64,000 nt of DNA from Flavobacterium gyeonganense (GTDB taxonomy: Bacteria; Bacteroidota; Bacteroidia; Flavobacteriales; Flavobacteriaceae), in the NCBI RefSeq assembly GCF_029625295.1, contig NZ_CP121112.1, positions 3,348,001 through 3,412,000 on the forward strand. The letters are read 5' to 3'. The notes under the pieces were generated by a model. The model saw nothing but the letters and a program-made list of their open reading frames with translations. It made no database searches and was not told where the DNA came from. The translations under genes and the position numbers were made by a program. This document shows, piece after piece, positions 1 to 9,565 of this stretch; position 1 is the first letter of the stretch, and each line of letters starts with the position of its first letter.

Positions 1-3000
1 GTTTGTGAAAATTGAGCACCAGCAGCCAATGTCATGGTATGATTAGTGGTAGAAGTAAAGGTCACTTGTGGCTGTGTAGTTCCTTCTTTATCCAAACTGA
101 AATAATTGGTCAGGAGATCTTCTTTTTCCTGTCCGTTATCAATCGTATACCCAAAATCGCATATTTGGCTTTTTAGTGCATTGTATACTGTAGTATCATC
201 TGGTTTATGAGTGATAGTTGTAGCTCCAACTGTATTTTGTGGCAATCTGATTCTTAGTCGAGGGGAATCATCCTGCATATTATCCTCCTCATCTCCGTCG
301 TAATTAAGATGCTTTATTGCAGTTGTTTTATATTCATTTCCGTTTACCGTAATGGTTACAACATATTCACCTAATGTTTTACTAAGTTCAATATTTGCTT
401 TTATATCCCATTCATCTTCCGGAATGCTCGGAGACATAATTTCATAATTGGTTGTATGTTTATAACTTCTATAGCTTAGACGCCATTTTTTGTGTGATTT
501 TTTATACCTGTGATGCGTCCTTCTGTATTTTATAAGTGTAATCACTGGTTTGTAACCACTTGGTCCTTTTTTGACAGATAGTAAAACTGAGTTCAAGTAA
601 GAACGGGCAGGACCCCTCGGCCACATGTCACCTTCTATATGAGTACTGTGCAAAGAAGCTAACAGATAAGTGCTGTTTGGTGTATCAGCAGCATCTATTT
701 TTAGATGTCCGGTTAATTCTATTGCTAATGTTTGCTGTTTATCGCTATTAAATAAATTGATGGTATTTTCCGGTTTTTCGTTCCAGGTTGCGGCTCCAAA
801 TATACTATTTAGGGTTATACCAGCCAGAATGTTTTGAACAGGAGTTTCTGTCAGGGTCTGAGCCTCTGTACTGGCAGTAATTTTACTGTTCAGCGCTTTT
901 CTAAGTAGCGTACCATTTTCCTCACTGATGAGTATTCTGCGGTTTTCAGTTCCAAGTCGGTTGCTGCCATAAATATCCTGTTCAACAAGGTAATAACTCG
1001 TTATATTGCCTTGTTTGATCATTTCGTAGGTACTCAGTACATTACCCTGTGCGTCACGCTCGTAATAAGTTGTCGTAGTTTTAGTAGGTGTCGTTACTAT
1101 TTTCGCAATTCGGTTTCCTAAACCGTCATATTCAAAACTGATAACCGTTCCGTTATTTTTGGTAACCGATTTGACCTTACCATCGACACGCCAGTCAATG
1201 TTTAATCCTTCCTGCTTGTCTTGTTTTAACTGGCCAATATTATCATAAACATAATTTTCATCTTCGGTCTGGTTGTCAATGTCCAGAGAAGTATCATTAA
1301 CGGTACCACCCGGAGCAACAAACACCCCGTTTCCTACAGCGTCATTAACACGTCTTAACTGGTTGTTGCCGTTATTGTACGTATAAGAAAGCTGATCCAT
1401 AGGCGTAATCACACCGTTTAAACGATCTGCTCTGTTTAGGTTGTATAAATTTCCGTTTCGGTCATACGTGTAATTTGACCAATAACCATTTGAAGCAACC
1501 CCCGCCGTTGTAATCGACTTAGAAGTCATTTCCTTAATCCTGTTCAGCTGATCATATTTATAATAATTGAACTGAGTAGGAACTGTATTTTGCTCGTGAT
1601 TTGTCAATGAAGTTACCATTTCTTTGATGTTTCCATTGAACAGATTATTCGTATCCAGTTCTAATGCCTGCGCTTTACTGAAACTAAATAACGTGTTATC
1701 TTTAGTAGTGCCCGCACGTGACTGGTAATCACCTTTGTAATAATTTAAAGCAAAACCAAAAGCATCCTGCGCTACACTCAGACCATCTTGACCGGCATCA
1801 AAAGCATAGCCCAGTTTCTCAGAGTTCACTCCTTTTAACCAGCCCTGTAGGGTATAGATATAATCAAGACCCTGAACTTGTTTGTCACCAAGCTCTAAAC
1901 GTGCCAGCGGACCGTGATCGTAATACAGGTAGTTGGCTTCTTTTTCCCAGATGATATTGTCTTTACTGGTATAAACCTGCTTAATTCTGTTATCGGCATC
2001 GTATTCATAACGGTGTATGAACTGATCTTTTGCGTTGTTTGGCTGATAGGTAACCCTGTTTACGTTTCCGCTGATCAGGTCATAATCATACACTACCTTT
2101 TTAACAGCAACCCCCATACTTGTCAGTTTTGGGTTGTTGATGTGGTGCACCAGCTCTTTTACGTTTCCGTGTACATCATAATCATAGAAAATACCGTTGG
2201 CGTAACTGGTTACAGGAACCGCGCTTGTGAGCGTATCAAAATACAATACAGCAGTAACCCTTTTATGGTTGTTGTCTGATCCGTAAGTAGTAAACCAGTT
2301 TTGAGTGTCCTGTACAGGACTGTCATAAATAGTTTTGGTTACCTGTTCTGTAGCATCGGCAATATTGTATGGATAATTGATTGTTTTGGTAACAGCATCC
2401 GAAGAAATTAAATTTCCTCCGGCATCTGTCAAACGTCCGCTTTCGCTAATAGTTAAAGAAAGACCGGTTTTTGTTTTTAGCTGTCCGGCTTCTGTGATTC
2501 GGCCAAGACCATCGTAACGGGTATAGCTGAATTGTGAATTCCCAATCTGATTGGCATTTTGGCTGGCAATGATTCGCCCCAGTTCATCATAAGCAAAACG
2601 TGTCACACCTCCGTCAGGAGTTTGCTGCCATACGAGTTGGTTTAATGAGTTGTAGCGGTATTGTGTCTGCATTTTATGAAGCGGCAATACCGGAATATCA
2701 TTTACCGGTGCTGTATCTTCTTTTTGCGAATTTGTTTTACGCAGGCTGTTGATAGTTTCGTCAGAAGAAGCCTTTAAGCGCTGTACACCTTCCGGCGGTA
2801 CTGTCTGCACTAAATTGCCTGCCTGATCGTAATAGTACAAAGTATACTGGTACTCTTTATCAAAAGATTTTTGCGTTAGAGTTTCATTTATCCCTTCAAG
2901 CGCTTTTTTCAGGTAATTTTGTTTAAAAGCTTCTCTTTTATCGGTATAAAAAGCATCTGATACTTGCTGGATATTGGTATCGTTGATGGCTTTTTTATAG

Positions 3001-3285
3001 ATCTCACAAGGTGTTTTTGTTCCCGGAACTACAGGAATTTCCAGACTAAAAGATGGAGTCATTGTAGCCGGCGCACAAATATCTTTTGAAATTGCATAAG
3101 AATTGGCAAAATCATTCCAGCTCTGAACCTCTACTTCTTCATCTTCCTGAGGAGTTGGGTTTTGGCTCTGGTTCTGAATGTAGGCTTGATAAGCATTAAT
3201 TACATCATTCGTTCTGGGATTACCATATTTTAAATTGGTAGAACCAAATTGTGCAATACTTATGAATAATGGGCCCCAGCTCCCG
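1..3285 (-). CDS. Rhs/YD-repeat protein, 3' end beyond window, 5' end truncated
   Basis: An open minus-strand frame runs from about 3320 to the window edge without a stop. It encodes many YD-type repeats (for example RYNSLNQLVWQQTPDGG, FAYDELGRII, YTYDRNGNLYNLNRAD and FEYDGLGNRIAKI), the signature of Rhs/wall-associated proteins, which are large exported proteins often carrying a variable C-terminal toxin. Flavobacterial relatives have a signal peptide and long N-terminal domains. Here the coding similarity begins abruptly near 3285, where a repeat found again at about 7860 adjoins. A stop (3321-3323) sits just upstream, followed by GTG at 3318-3320; the first in-frame ATG is at 3060-3062. 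I read this as a 5'-truncated remnant, possibly no longer secreted. The C-terminal end, where any toxin would lie, is outside the window. Confidence 0.8.
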
Positions 3286-3400
3286 CACGAATCCTTTCGT
3301 GTGGGCTTTTGAAACCGCACTCACACTCGTGCTCACAACCGCCTTTGCGAAACCCCGAAAGTTCGATAACTACATAGTAAACTTCCACATCACTTGTAAT
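3286..3400. repeat. Intergenic repeat with hairpin at the Rhs break
   Basis: A small imperfect palindrome (CCCGCACGAATCCTTTCGTG) is followed by further C-rich sequence. A near copy lies at about 7858-7905 (CCCGCACTAATCCTTTCGTG). This copy sits exactly where Rhs coding sequence stops, so it probably marks a recombination joint. Confidence 0.6.
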
Positions 3401-3409
3401 TTAAATGCG

Positions 3410-3436
3410 TTTGGTATCATTACTTTATTATCTTTG
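3410..3436 (+). promoter_or_regulatory. Candidate Bacteroidota promoter for the T9SS cargo gene
   Basis: TATCTTTG at 3429-3436 matches the TAnnTTTG -7 consensus, with TTTG at 3410-3413. The 15-base spacer is shorter than usual. The ATG follows 15 bases after the -7 box. Confidence 0.45.
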
Positions 3437-3451
3437 GCCAAAATCTGAAAT

Positions 3452-5959
3452 ATGCGAAAACTATTACTTTCACTGTTGTTGCTTCCTGCTTTATTTCAAG
3501 CGCAAAATGCAGCTAGTGCCGATCCGGGATTTATTCCTGCTACGGTTTGGAATAATTATGAAAAACAAGTCAACGATATGGCGCTTCAGTCCGACGGCAA
3601 AATTGTCATTGAGGCTACCCAATATAATTACAATACGGGATGGACGCGAACCATAGAACGACTCAATGCAGACGGTTCGAGTGATGCTGCTTTTAGAGTA
3701 TTGACCGATAATACGGCAAATTCGCATAAATGTCCGATACTGATACAGTCCGATGGCAAAATTATATTGGGCTCCCAATTTACCGTAGCAGGTGTAATCA
3801 AACCTATGATTCGGCTGAACACCGACGGTACTATTGATACAACTTTCGACACGCCAGCTTTGCCAGCATCTTCTTATATCTACTGTTTGACCTTGTTGCC
3901 AGACGGGAAGCTACTGGTTGGAAATGACTCTTCTAAAAAACTGCTTCGCCTGACCGCCGATGGTGCTTTAGATACCACTTTTTATGATGAGCATCCCGAA
4001 ATAGAGCAGTGCATTGCCGTATTGGTATTACCAGATGGCAAGTTAATTGTAGCCGGCTCAATACGCATGCCGGACCCAGGAGGGGTGGGGACGTCCCTCC
4101 ATCTTGAAAAACTAAATGCCGACGGCACAATAGATCCAACATTTGATATCAACGCCGGTTTTACAGGTCGGAATGGTTATACGTCTTCATTGGCATTACA
4201 GCCTGACGGAAAAATACTGGTGGGCGGAAGGTTCGATTCTTGCGACGGCAACAAGTCTAAGAGCTTAGCACGGCTGCACCCCGACGGAAGTTATGACAAC
4301 ACGTTTACATCCCCAATATATGACACAAATCCTGTGATAAATGACATTTTGGTGCGACCTAACGGCAATATCCTGATTGGAGGTAATTTTAGTGCGAGCA
4401 GTATTTATGGTATTGCTATGCTGTTACCAAACGGTTCAGTAACGTATTCTTTTTCGCCATCGACGACTGGTACTGGCGTTAGGATTACAGAATACTCGGA
4501 GGTGCGCAGGGTCTTGCAGCAACCTGACGGTATGATCTTGCACTGTGGTGATTATGGAAATATTGGAGGTCAGTCTAATAGGACTAACATGATTCGCTTG
4601 CTCGGTACTGATAGCTACCTTGTAAACGGCTATACCCGATTGGACATGCAAAATAATGGGTGTACCGATGCCGATCCCGGATTTCCGTACCTTAAGTACA
4701 AACTGGTGAACAGTACGAACCAAAGTTATTATTATTCCAGTTCCAATGGTTACCATGGCGTAATGCTCAAAAATGGCACAAGTGTTATCACGCCTATACT
4801 TGAAAATCCGACTTGGTTCAGCGTTTCGCCATCAAGTATCAGTCTGAATATGCCATCGGCAACGAATTATGCAAACCAGAATTTCTGTGTGACCGCAGTC
4901 GGAATCCACCATGATTTGTCGGTTGTAATAGTGCCAATTAATGAAGCGAGACCAGGTTTTGACGCCTATTATAAAGTTTTGGTTAAGAACAATGGCAATC
5001 AAACGGCAACAGGTACTGTACGATTTGCGTACGATGCCGCTACGGCGGAATACCTCCAAAGTACCCCTTTGGCCGCAAGCGCAGGTTTGGGCTCGGTGAC
5101 ATGGAATATTGAAGGTTTATTGCCGTTATCTGAAGTTGAATATATTGTAAAACTAAACTTGAACACCCCTACCGATACGCCGCCACTGAATGGCAATGAT
5201 GTATTGAAATTTTCAGCAGTGGCAAACATGGCTCAGGACGAAGTTGCGACGAATAATGAAGCGACATTGGAGCAAACGGTAGTAAATTCGTTTGATCCTA
5301 ATGATAAGATTTGCCTCGGAGGTGACTATGTGCGCCCGGAACAGGTAGGTGATTATATGTATTACCGCATCCGATTCGAGAATTTGGGTACCGCATCGGC
5401 GCAAAACATTAAGGTGACCGACATGATTGATACCACTAAATTTGATATCGCTAGTTTGAGTCCGGTAGAGGGTAGCCATCCTTTTACTACCCGCGTGATA
5501 CAAGGTAATCAGGTCGAGTTTATGTTCAACAACATACAGCTTGGGTTTGCTGATGAGAATAATGATGGCTATTTGGTTTTTAAAATTCGTTCATTGAATT
5601 CGCTTGCAGAAGGTGCTGTGCTGGAGAATACAGCTTCGATTTATTTTGACTACAATCTCCCTGTTGTGACGAATACTTCGGTCGTGACGGTGCAGACGTC
5701 TTTGCATACTACACCATTTGAAACGATTGAATTGGCGCTTTATCCTGTTCCTGCGGGCGATAGGGTATTCATCAGTAATCCGAAACAAGTTAATGTTCAG
5801 TCGGTAACAGTGTATAATCTTTTAGGGCAGTCAGTACTTCAAAATGTAACACCCGGACCCCAAGGTGATGTGAATGTTACAGCACTTGCTAAGGGAAGCT
5901 ATGTAATGCGGGTGAGGACAGAACTGGGTGATGGTGTGATGCGGTTTGTTAAAAAGTAA
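3452..5959 (+). CDS. Secreted delta-60 repeat protein with T9SS type A sorting domain
   Basis: 835 residues. It starts with a clear signal peptide (MRKLLLSLLLLPALFQAQ). Residues about 25-390 hold delta-60-type repeats, seen as recurrent units such as LNADGTIDPTFD and LPDGKLLVGN, which probably form a beta-propeller. About 485-740 is a pair of DUF11/DUF7619-like beta-sandwich domains (DPNDKICLGGDYV, IRFENLGTASAQNIKV, ASIYFDYNLPVVTN). The last 75 residues (LYPVPAGDRVFISN to the terminal MRFVKK) are a type A sorting domain used by the type IX secretion system for export and cell-surface attachment. The function beyond surface display is unknown. It appears richer in G+C than its neighbours, which may indicate transfer. 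It stands alone between repeats. Confidence 0.9.
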   Translation: MRKLLLSLLLLPALFQAQNAASADPGFIPATVWNNYEKQVNDMALQSDGKIVIEATQYNYNTGWTRTIERLNADGSSDAAFRVLTDNTANSHKCPILIQSDGKIILGSQFTVAGVIKPMIRLNTDGTIDTTFDTPALPASSYIYCLTLLPDGKLLVGNDSSKKLLRLTADGALDTTFYDEHPEIEQCIAVLVLPDGKLIVAGSIRMPDPGGVGTSLHLEKLNADGTIDPTFDINAGFTGRNGYTSSLALQPDGKILVGGRFDSCDGNKSKSLARLHPDGSYDNTFTSPIYDTNPVINDILVRPNGNILIGGNFSASSIYGIAMLLPNGSVTYSFSPSTTGTGVRITEYSEVRRVLQQPDGMILHCGDYGNIGGQSNRTNMIRLLGTDSYLVNGYTRLDMQNNGCTDADPGFPYLKYKLVNSTNQSYYYSSSNGYHGVMLKNGTSVITPILENPTWFSVSPSSISLNMPSATNYANQNFCVTAVGIHHDLSVVIVPINEARPGFDAYYKVLVKNNGNQTATGTVRFAYDAATAEYLQSTPLAASAGLGSVTWNIEGLLPLSEVEYIVKLNLNTPTDTPPLNGNDVLKFSAVANMAQDEVATNNEATLEQTVVNSFDPNDKICLGGDYVRPEQVGDYMYYRIRFENLGTASAQNIKVTDMIDTTKFDIASLSPVEGSHPFTTRVIQGNQVEFMFNNIQLGFADENNDGYLVFKIRSLNSLAEGAVLENTASIYFDYNLPVVTNTSVVTVQTSLHTTPFETIELALYPVPAGDRVFISNPKQVNVQSVTVYNLLGQSVLQNVTPGPQGDVNVTALAKGSYVMRVRTELGDGVMRFVKK

Positions 5960-6442
5960 GTGCTGGGCGTAGTTGGTGGTCCCTAAGGGATGACAACGAG
6001 ATGACAATAGGATCTCTGCAGGGGTTATGTAAGCTAACTGCTTGTCACTAAAACGTCAAAAAATCCAAATCAGGATTAATGATTTTTCTTAAGGCGATAT
6101 TTAATTACCTCCCAGCTCACCGAAGTGTTTCTACTTAAAAGCTAAATTGCTGTGCGAATGTCTATGACTTCGCACATTTTTTTTAATGTTCTTGTAAAAT
6201 GAAAACCTCTTAGAGTCTCCCGACTTTTAAATAGCGGTTTAGTATAATTTGGTTTTATTGAATAGGATAGAGGAAACCAATTATTCTTTTGATAGTTTGT
6301 AATCTTTTTTGGTTATTTTTGAAAGTATATAAAGGTAACAAACATTCGCATATACACCCAAGTTTGGGTAGATTGGCGCTACTTTGTGGCGCATATAAAA
6401 AAAGTTACCTGCAATCTTAAACCCAAACAGTGTAAATCAAAG
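5960..6442. other. Gene-free stretch with repeats
   Basis: No credible gene. It holds a degenerate repeat around 6101-6190 (CCGAAGTGTTTCT, then a GTGCGAATGTC/GACTTCGCAC inverted pair). Related sequence occurs at 12655-12740 and 16608-16735. The direct repeat 6262-6412 follows. Confidence 0.6.
6262..6412 (+). repeat. Direct repeat copy 1, upstream of the Crp/Fnr gene
   Basis: About 140 bases closely match 7923-8070. The shared core includes TTTGTAATCTTTTTTGGTTA, GTATATAAA, ATATACACCCAA, GATTGGCG and ACTTTGTGGCGCATATAAA. It ends in GTTACCTGC, where the second copy has GTTAGCACC. A shorter relative is at about 17160-17230. TACTTTG resembles a -7 box, so the repeat may carry an outward promoter; that is inference. 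Confidence 0.8.
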
Positions 6443-7018
6443 ATGTCTGAAATTTTCAAAAAACATATAACTAAATTCGCAAAAGTTTCTGACGATGAAT
6501 TTGAAGAAATTAAAAAATTCTTTGACACGAAAGAGGTCGCCAAAAAAGAAAACCTATTAGAGGAGGGACAAATTTGCAGGCATCATTATTTTGTTTTGAG
6601 TGGCTTGTTGAGAAAGTTTTATATCAACGAAAAAGGTACTGAACAAACCACTGAATTTGCCATTGAAACCTGGTGGCTTACAGATAACTTTGCCTACGAA
6701 AACCAACTTCATACGGAATTTTATATTCAGGCTGTAGAAAAATCTATTGTTTTTTATATCACCCAAGATAAACAGGAAAAATTATTAGAAAAATTTCCTG
6801 TGATGGAACGCTATTTCCGTTTTGTTTACCAACGAGCTTATGCAGCAGCTCAAAAACGTATAAAATTTCTTTTTTCTTTTTCAAAAGAAGAATTTTATTT
6901 CCAAGCTGTGAGAAATCATCCCGAATTTGTGCAACGTGTTCCCCAATATTTAATCGCTTCTTATCTAGGTTTCACTCCCGAGTATTTAAGCGAAATCCGA
7001 AAGAGGCTTCTTTCTTAA
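6443..7018 (+). CDS. Crp/Fnr-family transcriptional regulator
   Basis: 191 residues from ATG 6443. The N-terminal half is a cyclic-nucleotide-binding-like beta-barrel (residues about 20-115; ENLLEEGQICRHHYFVLSG). The C-terminal part is a helix-turn-helix (VPQYLIASYLGFTPEYLSEI) typical of the flavobacterial Crp/Fnr group, so it should bind DNA; the effector is unknown. An upstream in-frame ATG at 6386 would add residues encoded by the preceding repeat, so 6443 is preferred. The AhpD-like gene lies 68 bases downstream on the same strand. In related bacteria such regulators often sit beside the CMD/AhpD gene they control, so a redox or stress role is plausible. Confidence 0.88.
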   Translation: MSEIFKKHITKFAKVSDDEFEEIKKFFDTKEVAKKENLLEEGQICRHHYFVLSGLLRKFYINEKGTEQTTEFAIETWWLTDNFAYENQLHTEFYIQAVEKSIVFYITQDKQEKLLEKFPVMERYFRFVYQRAYAAAQKRIKFLFSFSKEEFYFQAVRNHPEFVQRVPQYLIASYLGFTPEYLSEIRKRLLS

Positions 7019-7086
7019 ACCAGTTTAAGTTTTTTTATTTCCTTATCCTCCAATTTTGCATTGAACAATTTTAAAAGAATTATATA

Positions 7087-7539
7087 ATGCAAAAACGATT
7101 TAACTTTAAGGAAGTTGCACCAAGTGCACTAAAAGCGATGGTTGGTTTAGAAATGTATCTTTCAAAGGCTTCAATATCTAAAACATCCAAAGATCTTATA
7201 AAGATCCGAGCATCACAAATTAATGGTTGTGCATATTGTATCAATATTCACACTCAAGATGCAATTAAAAATGGTGAGACAAACCAACGAATTTTTCTAT
7301 TGAATGCTTGGAGAGAGGCTGAAGACATTTTTACGGAAGAAGAAAAAGTAGTGTTGGCGATAACGGAAGAGATAACGTTAATACATCAAAATGGATTGTC
7401 AGATGAGACCTATTCAACCGCGTTACAGTTTTTTAGCGAAACTCAACTTGCAGATATTATAACTGCCATAATTACCATCAACCTCTGGAACAGGGTCGTA
7501 TTAAGCACCCACTTACCGATAGGACAAAGTCTTGCATAG
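7087..7539 (+). CDS. Carboxymuconolactone decarboxylase / AhpD-like protein
   Basis: 150 residues. The motif INGCAYCINIHTQDA is the CxxC-x-x-x-H active site of AhpD-type alkylhydroperoxidases (CMD family), where the two cysteines and the histidine act in peroxide reduction. The preceding KDLIKIRASQ and the following NLWNRVV helix also fit the family, and the length is normal. No signal peptide is seen, so it should be cytosolic. It probably forms a transcription unit with the Crp/Fnr gene upstream and ends at a strong terminator at 7549-7578. The true substrate cannot be told from sequence. Confidence 0.9.
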   Translation: MQKRFNFKEVAPSALKAMVGLEMYLSKASISKTSKDLIKIRASQINGCAYCINIHTQDAIKNGETNQRIFLLNAWREAEDIFTEEEKVVLAITEEITLIHQNGLSDETYSTALQFFSETQLADIITAIITINLWNRVVLSTHLPIGQSLA

Positions 7540-7548
7540 GACTAGTAT

Positions 7549-7578
7549 AAAAAAAGCAGGTTTAACAACCTGCTTTTT
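7549..7578 (+). terminator. Rho-independent terminator after the AhpD-like gene
   Basis: GCAGGTT and AACCTGC (7556-7562 / 7567-7573) form a 7-bp stem with a 4-base loop, flanked by A and T runs. Confidence 0.85.
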
Positions 7579-7772
7579 TACACAAAGAATATTTTTGTAA
7601 TTTAGCTATGCATAACAGCTAAGGGATTCGTTGTGTGCGTAGCATGAACACCCGAGCCTTGGCGAACGGACGAAGTAATGAAGCCGTATTGAACAGCTTG
7701 TGCCGTTTTTACGGGAGAAACGCTGAGATTCCGCTACCATGGGTTTTTCGATAAATGAGTTATAAGAATTTC

Positions 7773-7798
7773 AAGAGGCTATCACGCCTCTTTTTTTT
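7773..7798 (+). terminator. Terminator-like hairpin
   Basis: AAGAGGC (7773-7779) pairs with GCCTCTT (7786-7792) around a 6-base loop, followed by a run of T. No gene obviously ends here. Confidence 0.65.
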
Positions 7799-7922
7799 GA
7801 AGTCGTTTTTAAGTTTGTTTTTTAAGTGTTTCGCCTCACTTTTGATCATAAGTTCCCCCGCTCCCGCACTAATCCTTTCGTGTGGGCCTTTGAACCCCGA
7901 AGTGTTCCATCCTTTATTGAGA

Positions 7923-8070
7923 AGGGGTAGAGATAACTAAATATTCTTTGATGCTTTGTAATCTTTTTTGGTTATTTTTGAAAGTATATAAACGCAACAA
8001 ACATTCGTATATACACCCAATTTCGGGTAGATTGGCGTTACTTTGTGGCGCATATAAATAAGTTAGCACC
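7923..8070 (+). repeat. Direct repeat copy 2, ending in GTTAGCACC
   Basis: Matches 6262-6412 over about 140 bases. The two copies bracket the Crp/Fnr-AhpD pair. The final GTTAGCACC (8062-8070) is the exact reverse complement of GGTGCTAAC at 8555-8563 beyond the next gene. Confidence 0.8.
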
Positions 8071-8075
8071 AATTC

Positions 8076-8546
8076 ATGAAAAAATCTACATTTATAGCCA
8101 CAATTCTTTTATTTAACTGGCTTACTATATTAGGTCAGACAAATAAATTGCCAATTCCAACAAAATCATTTATAGAAAAAGCAAGACACCAAGACAATTC
8201 AGAAGAAATATATTTCTCAAAATATCTTGGAAAGAAATCGGAACATATTTTGAAGAGATTTAGTGACTCAAAAGATGTTTGTGCAAAGAAATGTGAATTT
8301 AAAACAGGAATTAAATTAAAAACAAATTCTTGCTCTGAGGCAGGCATTGAAGTTGAAATTATCTTTCCAAACTACTCAAAAAATGATGTTGTTCAATTTG
8401 TTGAATGGTTTTTTAAAAATGACTACAGCAAGTGGAATAAATCGAAAACAAAATATCAGCCGAAAGAAGATGGTGACGCAGGTTGTTATATGGAAATTAA
8501 AGAATTGAAAGGTAAAATAATCCTAAGTTACTCATGTGGCTGCTAA
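8076..8546 (+). CDS. Secreted cysteine-containing hypothetical protein (cassette-like unit)
   Basis: 156 residues, not recognised. It begins with a signal peptide (MKKSTFIATILLFNWLTILG, then QTNKLP), so it is exported. The mature part has seven cysteines: C-x3-C after KDV, one in TNSCSE, GDAGCY, and a terminal YSCGC, which suggests disulfides. The ATG lies five bases after GTTAGCACC, and the stop is closely followed by AACTGGTGCTAAC, so almost nothing but the gene lies between two inverted 9-mers. No promoter is seen other than what the upstream repeat may supply. Confidence 0.75.
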   Translation: MKKSTFIATILLFNWLTILGQTNKLPIPTKSFIEKARHQDNSEEIYFSKYLGKKSEHILKRFSDSKDVCAKKCEFKTGIKLKTNSCSEAGIEVEIIFPNYSKNDVVQFVEWFFKNDYSKWNKSKTKYQPKEDGDAGCYMEIKELKGKIILSYSCGC

Positions 8547-8554
8547 TAAGAACT

Positions 8555-8693
8555 GGTGCTAACCGCCGTTTGGCTCAATTGCTAGATTTTCTTAAAATTT
8601 AAGCAATCATTTCACGCAGAAAATTTTATCTTAACCGAAAATAATCAACACGCTTTTGACCGCAACTAAGCCAAGCGGACAAACGTTGGTACC
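8555..8693. repeat. attC-like imperfect inverted repeat between two small genes
   Basis: Left arm: GGTGCTAAC (8555-8563) then TTTGGCTCAATTGC. Right arm: GCAACTAAGCCAAG then GTTGGTACC (8685-8693). The outer 9-mers and the inner TTGGCT/AGCCAA plus CAATTGC/GCAACTA arms can pair, leaving unpaired bases between the two stems and an internal loop of roughly 75 bases. This is the two-stem architecture of integron attC sites, although the outer box does not fit GTTRRRY exactly. Confidence 0.5.
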
Positions 8694-8701
8694 AATTAAG
8701 A

Positions 8702-9351
8702 ATGAGAAACATTTACGACAGTTTTGACCATATAGAAAAGAGACCAGCAATGTATCTTGGTAACGACTATGGAATAATAGCCTTAAATCATTTCGTGACA
8801 GGTTTTCTCGTGGGTGGCGGGCAGTTTTACGACAAAAACTTAAATCACCCCGACTTCTCGTTGTTCACAGACTGTCTTGGAGGTATATTGAAATATAAAT
8901 ATGAAAGCTCTTCAATGAACTGGAGTTGGCTGCTCCTAGACAAATACAAAGAGGACAAAAAAGCACTTGACAAATTCTTTTCCTATTTAAAACAGTTTAA
9001 AACTGCCGACAACGAAGTTGTAATAGTGCCAAATCAAAAACTAACATTCAGTATGCAATTGACCACAAAGAAGATCAGTTGTGGTGTAAAGTCGGTAATG
9101 TTTCAAAATCATATTATAGTAATTTGAAAAAGGTTGATAAAATTGTTTTGTTCAAACTAAAACCAAGTAGAACTTTATTTCCGTTACTCTTGAGCAAAGA
9201 CGACAAAATACTGGACACAAGAAACACGGACATGACAGACAGGATATTACGAAATAAAATAGAAAGGCAATTTGGTGTTAACCTAAACAAATACAAGGCC
9301 GTCAATTCAGCTGACAGCAAGACAATCCTCCGTAAACACAAAATAATTTAA
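8702..9351 (+). pseudogene. Hypothetical protein, split by a one-base deletion
   Basis: The first frame (8702-9127) begins MRNIYDSFDHIEKRPAMYLG. The HIEKRPAMYLG stretch resembles the short motif preceding GHKL-type ATP folds (GyrB HVRKRPGMYIG), but the rest does not allow assignment. A second frame carries on from about 9058 (IDHKEDQLWCKVGNVSKSYY) to the stop at 9349-9351. Adding one A to CAATTGACC near 9057 joins them into about 216 residues. It is the second unit in the cassette-like array, flanked by GTTGGTACC (8685) and GGTGCTAAC (9354). Whether the deletion is biological or a sequencing error is open. Confidence 0.6.
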
Positions 9352-9490
9352 CGGGTGCTAACAGCTACAAGCAATTTGGGTATTTGGCTTAATGGAAAAA
9401 TCGGTTTGTATTTGTAAGTTTTGGCAAATCCGAAGAGTGATCATAATTTGGTCCCAAACCCACTGGTAGTGACAATACGTTCATGCATAC
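9350..9490. repeat. Degenerate attC-like element after the split gene
   Basis: Starts AACGGGTGCTAACAGCTACA. The right end is poorly preserved (CACTGGTAGTGACAATACG). AACGGGTGCTAA recurs exactly at 16521-16532, and AACTGGTGCTAA is at 8551-8562, each at a gene's 3' end. The sdp-like operon begins converging just beyond it. Confidence 0.45.
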
Positions 9491-9565
9491 TACTTCTAAA
9501 AAACAATGCACAATTAAAAGGATTCTATCTAAAATTATGTAAGAACATAATTGTTCCGTTTAGCT

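Larger units (their letters stand above)
7579..8075. other. Gene-free stretch: G+C-rich patch, hairpin, repeats
   Basis: 7605-7740 is noticeably richer in G+C than its surroundings and codes for nothing convincing. It begins ATGCATAACAGCT, a degraded match to GTGCTAACAGCT at 9356, so it may be an old cassette boundary. A hairpin with T run is at 7773-7798. 7858-7905 repeats the 3286 element, and 7923-8070 is direct-repeat copy 2. The short open frame over 7755-7940 consists of these repeats and is not a gene. Confidence 0.6.

Noticed and set aside
1718..2279. Plus-strand frames inside the Rhs gene
   Set aside because: Antisense shadows of the Rhs coding frame.
7755..7940. 61-codon plus-strand frame
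   Set aside because: It covers a terminator hairpin and the 7858 repeat; composition and position indicate non-coding sequence.
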